Source of the DNA: Hermatobates lingyangjiaoensis | Taxonomy: Eukaryota; Arthropoda; Insecta; Hemiptera; Hermatobatidae | DNA length: 64,000 nucleotides | Reading direction: 5' to 3' | Assembly: GCA_026182355.1 (NCBI GenBank) | Contig: JAPFBL010000254.1 | Location: 6,771,501 to 6,835,500, forward strand | Shown here: positions 1 through 13,502 of the stretch, piece by piece | How positions within the stretch are numbered: the first letter of the stretch is position 1 | How the letters are laid out: every line of letters starts with the position of its first letter | Program-made: the position numbers and the translations under genes | The notes under the pieces: model-generated | The model's input: only the letters and a program-made list of their open reading frames with translations | Databases searched by the model: none | Told to the model about the DNA's origin: nothing

Positions 1-2018
1 AAAGTCGTTGGCACTGATCATGAACAATGGCCGGTGCTGGTTAAATAATTCTACTCTCATATACTTAAATTATGACAACCTTAAAACTGTCAATATGGAG
101 TGGTGCTAATGACCGTGGTAACATTAGAAATCTGATGTAACAGAGGAAGACTGTTGGCAGCAACATATTCTGTCCTACCCTTGCAACTTTGAGTCAACAG
201 TGGTTTAGATACACTCACACAAGTTTATGATAGCAGTATAGTAGAAAGGTATCTTACTGAAAGGTGGGTGCCTAAGAATTTCAGTTAACTGAAGCATCAT
301 CTGATTTTAACACTTTGCGAAACTGAATCCTTCAAACAAATTAATACATATTTTTTCTCAAGATACTAGAGGCAGGGCATTTAATGCATCCCGTTTTTGG
401 TCCTAATACCGGAAACTGAACATATAATCTAGTAAAACAAAACATCATCACTGAATTAAAACTGAATTTATAAAGACAATGCAAACAATAAATTACAAAC
501 AAATATAATAAATATATATAATATTTAATATAATAAATATTAATTTATAATATAATTTACTTTATAATAATATTATATCTAATAATATAAGTATAATATA
601 ATTTATATAATATAATATATAAATGGAACATTTGAATCCGTCCAACAAAGTTATAAACATTTAAATGTTTAATTACAACATAAGTTATCAGTTAAAATTA
701 TTAATAAAAGGCCTAAGTCGCAATTAAACCCTAAATATTGTGGATCTCAGTGAATCTAGATACATCCATGTGTAGTATCTGGTTCAAATATCTTTTGGAT
801 TAGCAAAACCTCCATCCCAAAGATCAATGATGTCCATATAAATATATATGATGCAAACATATATGTACGATGCCACGTATACTTATTAAAGATTTCTGTT
901 CTAAGTAAACTTGAAAGTTAGAAAATTTAGAAGTGATGTACAATCATCCTGTTAATCAGGGATGGTATGAGAAAGAACTTGCAGCATGTCATTCTTTACC
1001 CTAAGCGACTTTCTCTTGAACGTTGAAAGGAATGCATACAACCATTTGAACCTCGTACATCGATAAACATTGTATAACTCATATTAGCCTAAAGGAGGAT
1101 ATTCACTTCCTCTATAAAGATGATAGTAGCTAACATTTTACTGACTTAAACACTTTCATTTAATTTAGCTGTTAAAAAACTGGATTTATTTTTTTTTGTA
1201 GTTTCAGACGGGTTATAGCCTTTGAAGATCACATTTTAAATTCAATTCGAGAAATGAATCCTATTTGAAAAAATATTTAGAACATCTGCATAATTTAATT
1301 CAGTTTCTCAATGGAATCAACAGGTTTTGAAATCATAGTTTTTTAAACATTACAAAAACAGAAGATAGTATCTTTCAAACACCACATTTGACAGATGTGT
1401 TTTCTATGTTATATAAATTAATCGTGAATAATTACATGTTTACTTTGTTTTCAGTATACTAAAATGATCATAGAAAGAATAGATTTCGACAGTTAAACGT
1501 TCTAAGGCCTGCTGAATCTATTTTCGGTACTTTCAATATGATGTCTAGAAGTGTTTGGGTGGGTATGTTGGTACTCACCAGTCACGTCATTTTTCAGTTA
1601 TTTATGAAGGATGTCAGATATGTAGTTTCTGTTTGTGATGTGTCTATTGTTTTTGGGCAGTATTGAGTTATGAGACAGTAACATTAATAGAAAAAAGAAA
1701 ATGACGAAAACAAATACTCGTATCTATTAATTTTTAACAGTTTTGTGGTCGTTTTAGAGACTACATTTAAGGGTGCTTTTCACTTGGGACAATATAACTC
1801 ACACACCAAAAAACTATTAGTTCTACCTCTAGTCAGTTGTCGGATTTACTCACTTAAATTTACTTAAATTTCAGAAGCAATTATAAGTAATATCAAAAGT
1901 GAATGTGCTTTGAACATTTTGAATAAAATCAATATCAGTTATTTGCTGAGATAATTCATATTAGAATATACTAATTGAAACCTATATAAAACATTTGCTT
2001 CATTTATAATGATCTATA
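1..2018. other. intergenic, AT-rich, no gene seen
   Basis: I see no coding exon or recognisable element. Positions about 505-622 are almost purely A and T with short runs of TATAAT-like words, a low-complexity tract. Confidence 0.6.
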
Positions 2019-2026
2019 CTCTAAAC

Positions 2027-2320
2027 CAGGGGTCCTCAAGGGAGGTGAAAGGGGTGAATTTGACCAAAATAAATTTACAGAGTGAGGAAAGCTATTATAT
2101 GGTAGGTTTTGACCTTTTAATTATAAATTACAAAATACTATTTTGATTGAATTAATATTTTATATATTCATCAGTAATTGTAATTAGCATTTAATTTGTA
2201 AAATTCTATTATAAACATCATCAATGTAAAGTTGTAGAAATGTATATACTACCATGGAAACAAGAGGGGTGAGAGAATGGCGAGAGGGGTGATTGTGCCC
2301 AGGAACCCTGAGAACCCTTG
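2027..2320. mobile_element. non-autonomous hAT-type MITE
   Basis: The left end reads CAGGGGTCCTCAAG and the right end, on the other strand, CAAGGGTTCTCAG, forming imperfect terminal inverted repeats. An exact 8-base direct repeat, CTCTAAAC, stands on each side (2019-2026 and 2321-2328), which is the target duplication size of hAT transposons. The 294-base interior has no coding frame, so the element must have been moved by a transposase encoded elsewhere. Confidence 0.85.
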
Positions 2321-2328
2321 CTCTAAAC

Positions 2329-3403
2329 GATATAAAATCTAATAAATTAATTAACTTTAATTAATTATTTTTCATGAATCTTCAGAGATTATATTCAGTT
2401 TCATTATTTTTAAATCAATACTTATGATTTTCTGTTTATGTTACTATTCAAAATGATTAATAACTTTTGTAATATCCTCTCCATCTCATCATTAAGGAGT
2501 AAGGCGTCGCCACAACATGGCGCGCCTTTGACCGGAGTGGCAGATTCTATGGTATTGCATCCCTTTGCTTCAGCATCGTGCCCATAGTAGGAGGGTTTTA
2601 ATCATATTCTTTCGTGAGCTCAGACAACTGCATCCCTTTTTCATACTTGCCGATTATTTCTTGCTTTGTTTCTATAGATAAAAGAACTGTCTTCTTCTCA
2701 AGAGTCAATAGTTTTCATCAGGCCCACATTGAAAAAGACGATTACATACGTAAACTTGAATAAGCACAAAAAATACTTTCGTTTGTAAATGCTCTCGACT
2801 AAAGTCGAATGTGTTTGATACTGAATCAGATGGTTTCGAAAACATTACTGTGCCTAACCAATGAAACTGAAAATAATCAATGTACTAGAATGATTATAGT
2901 TATTTTATTATTAATTGTCATTTTATTTATTATGGTTCAATAGATTCCCTAAATGAAATTAGAGCAAATTAGCAGTATAACTGACCAGGAGACTCTCCGT
3001 GTCTAATTTATAACACATCTTAGTATATGTTTTATCACTTTCATTATATTCAATAAATTTATTGATACTATATTCAAATATAAATTCTCAGTTAATAATC
3101 ACTTCGTTACCATTAACAATTTTAACGTATGATTTTATAACGTATTTACCTTTTTCTGTTAATTTTTAGATAAAAATCATTCAAAAAAAAACAAATGTAC
3201 TAAGTATTCGCTTACAAATGACTCAAAACAATCATGCTACATACCCTTACATTATAATCAGCCAATTCTAAGAGTCTCATAAATAATATATGGGTTACAC
3301 TAATTGTTCATTATTTCTGATTACTGACAGTAAAGATGTATTCGAATGTACTTTTTTTGTTAAACAAAGCATGAGAGTTGATTACGCGATGTTTTTTGTA
3401 CAG
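2329..3403. other. upstream region of the CRAL-TRIO gene
   Basis: No coding exon is seen. A less AT-rich patch at about 2495-2640 (around GGCGCGCC) could be promoter or non-coding first exon, but nothing decides this. The stretch ends in a good splice acceptor, TTTTTTGTACAG at 3392-3403, so a non-coding 5' exon probably lies upstream. Confidence 0.4.
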
Positions 3404-3584
3404 ATGAGCGGCGGAGTGGCAGTATGTCGGCAGGAAGAAAGCTGGCCCGAGAGTGAATTCCTAGACGAAGTAGCCTCGGTAGCGAGGAAGGAACTTCGTG
3501 AGGATGCCGCCACCAGGACGCACACCTTGGCTGCCTTCAGGCAGTGGATTGCCAAGAACTCCAATCTGGTCAACATCCGCACTG
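3404..3584 (+). CDS. CRAL-TRIO gene, first coding exon
   Basis: ATG at 3404 follows a splice acceptor directly, so this is taken as the start; the frame upstream stays open but is AT-rich and not gene-like. It encodes about 60 residues beginning MSGGVAVC and including [18 protein letters not shown] and [11 protein letters not shown], matching the first helices of the CRAL-TRIO N-terminal domain. It ends ...NIRT plus one base, with donor GTAAAC at 3585 (phase 1). Its base composition is far richer in G and C than the surroundings. Confidence 0.85.
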
Positions 3585-6500
3585 GTAAACTTCAAGTCCA
3601 AGCCTCATAATCAAATCAACCATTCCCCTTAACATCACCTTTAGTCAAACTTGTTCATTGTGATTTTTACCAACATACATTGAATAATGAAACCAAATAT
3701 CATAGAATAAAATATTAAGCTTTTTCTTTTTTACACGATCTAATAAAATAATAATTATTTCCCATACAAACTAAGTTTATTATGCTACAACTATGTAGTT
3801 TTTACATAGTTGAAAAAAATATGACTGTGTAAAAAACTATGAAATTTTTGTATCAGTACAATCTATCTTGGTGAGTTTTTCCGTATATTCACTATACGTT
3901 TTTGTTTTTTTTTTTAATTTGAACATGATGGCTGTAGGGTTAACAATGATCACAAAAATATTGAAAAGAAGACCGGGGCTGCTCCATAACTATCTGCAGA
4001 ATTTAACATTTAAAAGTTTAACCATACTAAATCACATTGTTCTAACAAAAAAAAAGTAATATTTTTAGTAACATAGTGAAAATACATACTTCAGTTAAGT
4101 CATTTTGTCTCTAACTTCATTATGATTTTTCGTAAAATATGTACATTTCATTTTTATAAGTTAATTTTAAGACACACTAGTATCTGCATTTATAATTATA
4201 CAATAAGAAATGTAAGAAATCAAATATATTTCATTAATGGTAGTAAAGCGTTAGTTTTTTTAAATGTAATTAGTAGGAAAAGATGAATTTAACATATATA
4301 TGGGGTTGCAAAAGTGCCTCCCTTTTCATCAATGTCATTCTGGATGAGATATGTTTGATAAATACATGATTATATATAAAGCGTACTGTCAACATGATTA
4401 ATGATTTGATACAAAACATGGAATCTTTATATTGGTTGGGGACTTTGGAAGTGGGTATGTTTGAAGACTTCGCCCACATGATAACCTTGGCCTTTGACGT
4501 TTTAATTAATAATACACGCAGTTATCAGCGAAGTGATGACTCCAATCAGGTCTACGAAGGCTTCGTGTATAATTAATAGAAAAACTGAAACGCTAATAAA
4601 CGTTCAATTACTATTCAAGTGCTCATGTCATTGATATTTTATTTTCTTATTATTAATCTGGGAATCTTATGAAACATTCTCCTCTGCATATATTTATGAC
4701 TAAGTTGATCTCGGAGCAGTCAACTTCAAAGTCCTTCTAAGTATTTAAAGACTACTTTTTACGGCATTTCCGTGCCGTGTATTAAAGTACGATAGCACCT
4801 TGCGCCAGCAGTCTAGAATAGATCTTAGATCATTGCGATAGTACTGAGTTCAGTGTAATGTGCTATTCCTTAACTCATCCTACATGTTACATTTTGAAGT
4901 GTATTAACTCTGACAGATATTCGCTCTTTCCAACGCCCAGATCTACAGGCTTTCACTTTTTCGTCTTGTTTTAGGAGCGGAAAGCGAGGCTCATTTATTT
5001 GTATAGCTCCCATTATAATTATAGGCGAACCAATTACTGTTGATTGATTCAACATCAGGGATTGCTCTCACACAGGTTTATAAGAATATGATCTTTTACG
5101 ATTACGTGACATCATATTTCCTTGGAACAGATAGCTTTACGTCCTCTCCCCTCTCCACAAAATGTTACCTCCCACATGAAGGGAAACACGCTACCTGTTA
5201 ACCTGCGCAGATACACCAATGCAGTAGATACTTCATCTTAAGTAATGATGATTTAAGTGTTCCTTTGATAAAATATTGAACACTCATCGTATAAAAAAAG
5301 TAGTCATATTAATTATGAATATTTAATTTTTATTCAGATATGTATTAGTAGATTTTCTTATATTATTCTTTTTCTTTCTAATTACAAGAAGCGAAAAATT
5401 CTCATTGGAAGCGTAAACAATTTACAGTCTACAATCTACAAGATACAGGCTTAATTATGGCACGGTATCTCGCCATAATTAAGGCAAGATACAGTGATCT
5501 ATTATCAGTTCAAGCGATTCCTTGTGGTACTATACGTGTGGATAATACTGCCTCAAGCATGATCTTTGGAAGAAGTCTCTTAGAACAGTACTCCTAAAAG
5601 AAATAATAAGTTCCTGTAAAACTTTTCAAGAATTTGATGTTTAATTTTCAAGGTTGTGGGTTTATACAGGGTGTCATAAAAAAATGTATATACAGTTTAA
5701 AATATTGTAATTTAGGTGTTTATTGGAATACGTTTCATTCTTAAATCATGTAAAAGAAAAGTTGCTGCAAGTTCCAAGTAAACAAGATCAGTTAGACTTA
5801 GAGTCTAAAAAATTGTGCAGTTAATTCTCTTGATAATAATCTGCACCAGACTGTAATTTGTGATTAATTATCAACGGTGGTCCGATTATAATTAGGTATT
5901 TTCATTTCCAAATGCAATGCTTAATGAAACCATTTAATTTGAATGTCGTCAACACATCACTCCATACAATCACTGTCGGAAAATGTGGATTCTCGATCAA
6001 ACTTTTCAAGTACCACTTTGGTTTGGATCATCGTCATTAAGCGAATAGGCTAATCTGGAATGTAACTTTTCCTCTTACAAAGTTTTAACAACAAAAATCA
6101 ACACGTTATCAGCTGCTAAAAGCATTTTTTTGGGAGATCGTTCGCGTTATCGGTAGTTTCTGGACCAAAACGGGCAACAGTTTGAGACCGGTGGTGAGAA
6201 AACAATAAAAGGATGCTTGGAAATTTTTTTACATGTTTAAGATAAAACAAACTACAAAAATACGTAAGTTACAATTATTCAAAGTGTGTTTACATTATTT
6301 TGGGACACCCTGTAGTTACTGAGCTCATAGTGACTTGAGAAGGGGTGTGAAAATGTCTCATCAAAACTCTCATCAGTTTTGGAACAGTCAGTGGTTCTGA
6401 AATATTTAAAACAATTAAACGTGACTGTCACTTTTTAACATCTTCAGTTCAAAATTAAAGATAATTTATCAATGAGGTACTTATTAAAAAAATATTTATT

Positions 6501-9500
6501 CATTAGAAATGTTTCATCAGTAATGAAATTTCTAACATTTTACGGTTCGAGGGTAAATTATGGTCAAAGATAGAGCTTTCTTTAGTTTGACTTGGTCATT
6601 GCTCTAGATTTGTCTAGCGACAGATGGAAAATCTTGTGTATTCTGTTCGTTGGAGGGGATGAAAAACTCTCGGTCTCTAGTCTGTCTCTTCCCTAATAAA
6701 TTTGAGGGAAGTAACTTATAGGACTTGTGATGTAGAATGAAGTCGGCATTGCGTCCCATCCATAACTACACGGCTGGCAAAAAAATGAGCAACACTTACT
6801 GCCACTAGAACAGCGCATAAAGCATTTGTTAAGTCTAATTACTAATGTATTGATATTAGTGTATTGGAATAAGAAAACTCAGTGTTGCCATACAGCCATG
6901 ATGAAACCTATTTACGGTTCTCTGTGATAATGCTTTATAGGGTTTTGAGCATGCTCTCACTGATGATGGAGTCGGCCCCAATGCTGAACTTGAAAAAACG
7001 GAGACACCAAAAACATATTTAGTTTTCTAATGTCAAAGGAAACAAAATAGTTCTGCGTTAAAGTGTCTGTTAAATATGTAGAATTAATGATTTATTACTG
7101 GATAACTTGTCGATTACCATTACATGGCCTTTAAGTGGAGGAGGGCCGTTCTTCTCTTAGAAAAATGTTGTTCTCTGTTACAGTGGACGAAGAAAAAAGG
7201 ATTTAAAAGACGAAGGATAAGTGATTGTTACGAAGATGAGACATTAATTATTTAAATGAATTGGATTTATTATTATTTATTTAAAAAAATTTTTTTGACT
7301 GACAAGCGAGTACCAAATAGATAAGTAGACAGCAAGTTATATAATTCTAACGTATTGTAGGGTAAAAAGTTAATGAAATGGTCTCCACATATAAAAATTT
7401 TAATGGTATAAACAACGCGTTTCGAACACGTAGTGTTCTTCCTCAGGCATTAACTAAAAAATACAATGACACCAGAGAGTTATCTATAGTATACAGTAAA
7501 TATCATACAAAATAAAAGTAAAATAAAATAAGGAAGAGAATACGAACCTAAGGGTGAGTGTCAGGTGGTACAACTGACTGGGAATAGGATGGACGTGGGT
7601 AGGGTATGGGGGTACATCTGTTTCATATTAGAAGGCAGGTAATACGGAGAAAATAGAACTTTTTTTTAAACTAAATATAGAAGTTTATGTGCAGGAAAGT
7701 AAAACAATAAAATAATACAAGAACTATAGAAATATAACAAGTTCAATCAGTGAAAAGCTAAAAATGTTCCATATAACAATTTATTCGTATAAACAATGCG
7801 TTTCGAACACTAAGTGTTCGAAACGCATTGTTAATACGATTAAATTTTTATATGTGGAGATCATTTCATTAGCTTTTTACCCTACAATGAGCAAGTTATA
7901 TAATATAGAAACGAGTATTATATGTTCACTGTGATGTTAATTGCTTGACCTACAATATATTTGACTTAAAACATTTACATGAATTAACATGTAAAGTTCA
8001 TCAACAGTAATAATGAAACTCAGAATGCACTGCCAAAAACAGTATAAAGAGGGTATTATATAAGTACATTGAATTTTATTGCTTATACAAATTTGTGGAT
8101 GAAAACATAACCAGAATTGTAAAGTTTCTTATGATAATTAAGCCAATTACTATTAGACATGTTGCATACTAGAGATATATTACAAATTAATATTTCTATT
8201 AGTTGAAGAAGTTGCGTTATGAGAAGACATGCTTCTCAAGTATCTCAACTTGAAGCAGACGTTCCCACATTTTTTTCAACCTCGATTACCTTAGTCCATC
8301 CATTCCTTACTTTCGATGCAGGGTAAGTTTAGCTTACTCTGACATTTATAAGATAAGGTATTCAACATTAAGCTTTCGACACATTTTTTTCTCAACCTCG
8401 ATTACCTTAGTCCCTCCATGTCCCAACTCATCGATGCAGGGTAATTTATTAGTACATTTATTACAGTTGTATAAAGATGAAAGGATTCTACATTAACTTT
8501 CGACATATTATTATTATTATTGAAACAAGTAGTGTTAGCTATGTATTAACTACAGATAAGAATCGTTAATTCAGAATAGTTTAAGAACAAATTTTACCTT
8601 AATTTAAACAAGAATAGAAAAAAACATTGTTATCAGTTGTTAATATGTCTCTTTTTAAATAATACTATTTTGATTAATCAAACCCTGCCTGTCAAATAGA
8701 ATAATAATAATGTATGTATATAACTGAAAGAAAATTTTTTTGGATAATCAAATATATTAAAGAAAATAGCCTAAATTTCAGATTTAGATGAATGAATAAT
8801 GTTATCAATTTCTAACAATTATTATGGTTCTGACGTATTAGACTGCCGGAGTCGTCTAATTCAGAAAACCCTTCCACCTGAATAACCTTCCTCACACGGA
8901 CTTTATTCACCTATGATACTGACACGACTCTGACCACTTGAGTTTGGTTTATGCATAGTTATTGTTTAGTTCTGTTAGTTTTTTTTAACCATAAATTATG
9001 AATCTGGACTTGGAGTGAGAGTTATCAAATATTGCAAAATATTATAAGAATAATTACCAAATAAACATCCTGTAAATGGTGTTCACACTCAAAATATAGA
9101 AAGACTATGAGGTAGTGCTAAATGGGCGAAATCAAATAGAGAGAGGAACTCGTCATGACATGTTGGACTCTTGGCAGAGTTCATGTTTCGGACTTAAGGA
9201 GGCGATGTTTAACAGAGTGATAGACTGCATAGCCAAACATTGGCTCGCACTATAATGAAGTGTTATTTTATCCATATTAAGTGCAATATTTTATAGTTAC
9301 CCACTTTGGTGCATTTATGTCATTATAAATGTTATTGTTTATTAGAATGTTTATATCTCTAAAAAGCTGACCTTTGTCAGTAACGATTGATTGATGTCGG
9401 CGTATGAACAAAAGCATAGGTTGCGGAATATCAACTCACTATAAGGTAAAGGTTATTCAAGGGAGGGTTTTCTGAATTAGATTGCCGCCGGTCAATCATT

Positions 9501-12500
9501 TTCTTGCAATTCTAGAGAAAATAAAATTTATTAATATTAAATTAGGTATATTAAAAAGTATTAATCACTAGTAATTAGATAAATGAGTATAATTAGTTGA
9601 TAATGTTTGAAAAAAAAGCAAATGCTAACTTTAAGAAAAGTCATTAACGAGAGGATAACGATTAAACAATTAATTGAGATGTCTAGACTAGTAATTATAG
9701 AGCAACCTCAAATTAAGGAAAATCATTACGAATTCTATTCATCTTCATTTATGACATTGTCAGTTGATATTAAATTTATTTTTTCTTTGTTTAATGTAAT
9801 CATGTTATTTTATAAGTAAATTATGAACTTTCTTCTTAGAAGTTAATAAGTATTCAAGGCCTCTGTCTAAATAATTGCACAAGATATTCAAAAGATTTTA
9901 TTTAGTCATTTTTCTGCTTGAAACCTTTCATCCAACATTTTACTTTTTTTTAAACTTATACGTTTTAAGTATATGTTCCTTTTTATAATGTTTTTACCTT
10001 AACATTTCTGATATCTTTATAGTACCTTTCAGTAATTTTTCATCCAGTATATTTATCGAAAAAGTTTATAAACAAAATATGTACTGGATAAATGATTTCA
10101 AAGATTGTTCAAAGTAGTTATGTTAAACCAAAATGGATGCTAAGTATGATATAAACGAATTATTTAATTAATATTTTAGAGATAAAGAATTATTTTGTGG
10201 AGGACTAACTAACCTATTAGTTAGTCACCTAAGAGTAAGTCATTAGTGACTAAATATACATCACTAGCATCACAAAGTGACTATGATTCGAACTATTACA
10301 GTACAAAATACTTTGAATTCATAATCTTTCAGTTAGCTGAGAGTTACTAACTGTGCATATTTTCAATTCATTTTTCTAAATTAATGAATGTATTAAATGA
10401 AAAACTCAAATATTATGAAATCAAGAGTATTTTTTTCATTACCTCCTAATCCTTAATTATCATGTTATTCTCTCATTGTAAGCTTATTATTATATTAATT
10501 ATCGTTAATATTTGTCTTTTAATCAAGTTGTTTTTCAAAATATGATTTATTATAAAGACTTGTGACTTTTATTGATTCGAATGTATTTTAAGTTTAATAA
10601 ATTAAAACTTCATTAATTTCGAAAATTAATGTTTTAATCGTTTCAGATACTTGTTTCCTTCACCCATCAGAGACAAGCATGGACGAAGAGTAATCATTGG
10701 AATTGCCTGTAAGTTCATTTTTTTTGTATAAGGACTTGGCTAGTTATAAGTTATAGTAATTTCTTGTGGTTGTCAACGTACATGTACATATTTCTGAATT
10801 AACCTACTCTGGGTTATCTTCAGCTCTCTTTAGACACAAGACACAGTAACCTCGGGAAGGTTACATTTACAATTTATTTTCAATTTCAAAATATTTTAGA
10901 TAATTAATTCTGTCGTAAACTTTGAATGTATGCAAAATAAAACGAAATTCTTATTCATGGGTGTAAATAGTAAATGTGATATACATTTTCAGTAGTATAT
11001 TATGTGATGAAAAAATTTCTGAATTTTGAAATTTATGTGTATTTCAAGATACAGTATACATGATATGAGGAAGAGGCAGTGTAATATTAACAAAGAGAAC
11101 TATTAAGTACTACTCATGGTCACAAAATTGATTTGTTTACCTTAATTTTATAAGTCTACATGGGATTTATAATTAATTGTTTAGTTATTTTTTTATTATT
11201 AATATAATAATCGTAAACAAATTGACATAATTGTAATTGATTTTAATTAATCAGAAATAATACATGAACATTCACTTTATTTATAATAAACTATACTCTA
11301 CATAACTTCCATCAAAGAACAATTTGTAATATTTTCAGTACATTTATTAAATCGTTTGAAGATCTTTCTCAGATATTTTATTCCTAGAAACTAGTTTTAA
11401 ACTTTTTTAATCTTTTGTTGAAGAATAAATTACAACGTGTAGTAAGAGTATCAGCGATAAGGTAGTCAGTGTACCGAGTTTGAGAAACGGCTTACAGATG
11501 CAATGCCTCTGCTGGGAGTTTCATCACCACACTTGCATCACAGGCCTCTCCGGTTTTGTGTGCTTAGCTCATATTAGCAGCCGTATTCTAATTAGCGATA
11601 ATGCGTGGAGAATTTCACTCTTGAAACAATAAATACTATATGTATTTTAACAGCCATCTATTTGACACATTTTCTTCTAAATAGATGTCCGAAAATGTTA
11701 CAGTTTCGTGATATAGAGTTATAAATAGATTATTTATGAAAATCAAATTTATATTTAATTATAAATAAACACGATTATTACTCTTCTTTTACAGGGTTCA
11801 TAATATATATTGTTTAATTCGTTATGAAACAGATATTTAAATGGATTTTTGGTCTAACAAGGGTACAACAGTTTGTTTATTATTTTTTTTATTGAATGTT
11901 AAATAGGACCGTGAGTAATTAATATATGTCATTAAGACATGGGTGACCAGGGGTGGATGGTAAGTCTATAGCTCTATTAATAATCCCCAAATAACTAGTC
12001 TTAAGGAAGATGTGTCTTGAAAATTCATCTTTGTGCCAACATTTGCAGTTTAATAATCAATACCATGAGTTTTATTCTTTTAAATAATGTAAGACCCAGT
12101 TTCACTTCATACAACTATTAATCATAAATAATCATAACAAACTAAACCATTTTTGTAAATTCATCCATCTTTCTGATTCGTTGATGTAATAAAGTTTTTT
12201 TTAAAAAAAAATGTCTAAATAAAAAAATAGCTCATTTGTTTCTTTACAGCCAACTTTGATGCCAGTCGGTTCGACAGCCGTGACATGTCACGTATCCACC
12301 TGCTGACCTACGAAATGCTCATGGATGACGAACAGTCGCAGGTGTTGGGGTTCACCCACTTTGGAGACCTCAAGGGCGTCAGCACTGGTCATGTTACCAT
12401 GTGGTCGCCAACGGAGTTTGCAGTCATCTTCAAGTGGGGTGAGGTAAGGAAGCCAATATTCTTTACCTTTTAAATTACTTGGAAACCCAAAACTGAACTA

Positions 12501-13166
12501 CAATATAACCTTTATTAAAAAACAGTACAATGATTTAACTTGTGATCACAAGTTATTGACTAGACACTGCTTAAAAAAATGATACTTTTAAAATTGATTC
12601 TTTTCGAAGTTACTTTTTCTTGTTTTAATTTTTTAGAAAAAAATAAGTAAAACATCTTTATTTATAATTATAAAACTAATTACAAAGAAACATTTAAGAA
12701 ATGCAATATTTATTGTTACTGTAAAGTAGAGGGATTGGGGACTATTCCAGCAATATACGATGTAAATACACATAATTTTACAAATTAACAATGTCAAAGT
12801 GACTCAGAATGGGTTATGTCTAGTGTGAACAACCTTAGACTATTAATTCATGTAATTCCATTAATTATTTACTGTTTTTTTTCAGCACTCTCTTCCCATG
12901 AGACACAAACAAATTCAGTTTCTCAACCTTCCAGGACCTATCAAGTATATTTATGACTTGGTTAGAACCAGAGTTAGTCCAAAACTCAGAGAACGCTTCA
13001 TTGTGAGTATTACAATTTGTCCTGTTAATAATAAATAGCCCAATATATATTCACAAAAAGAACACACAGAAATGATACAGAAACTCACTATTCACTATTT
13101 TGATCAGAAGATAGTAGTGAGTTTCTGTTTCATTTCTCTATGTTTTTTTTGTGAATATAGTTTATA

Positions 13167-13206
<40 letters not shown>

Positions 13207-13470
13207 GTACCATATATATATACTATATATAGAAGTATATATATATATACTTATTATATATATATATATAAATTTTAAAGAAGTTGAGTGAAAGTAGGCG
13301 CAAGACAGAAGTAATAACTAAAAAAAAATCAACAATAAATCAAATCCAAATAAGGTAAAAAAACAAAATTTTTAAGAAGAATTAAAACTAAAAAAAGAGG
13401 GAAAACTAAAACAGATCAAAAAAGTAAATAGAACAAACAAATAAGGACTGATAACAGAATTAAATTAAAG

Positions 13471-13502
<32 letters not shown>

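Larger units (their letters stand above)
3585..8202 (+). other. first large intron of the CRAL-TRIO gene
   Basis: Holds a Tc1-type element (5665-6314), a foldback element (7353-7889), and no exon I could recognise. I looked specifically for the FLRAR-type helix of the CRAL-TRIO N domain and did not find it. A 60-codon open stretch at 4394-4576 matches nothing I know and is not called a gene. Confidence 0.55.

Noticed and set aside
4270..4576. Overlapping open frames on both strands near a GGGGTTGCAAAAGTGCCTCC word
   Set aside because: They match no protein family that I recognise, have no splice sites in frame, and could be a decayed transposon piece; not enough to call.
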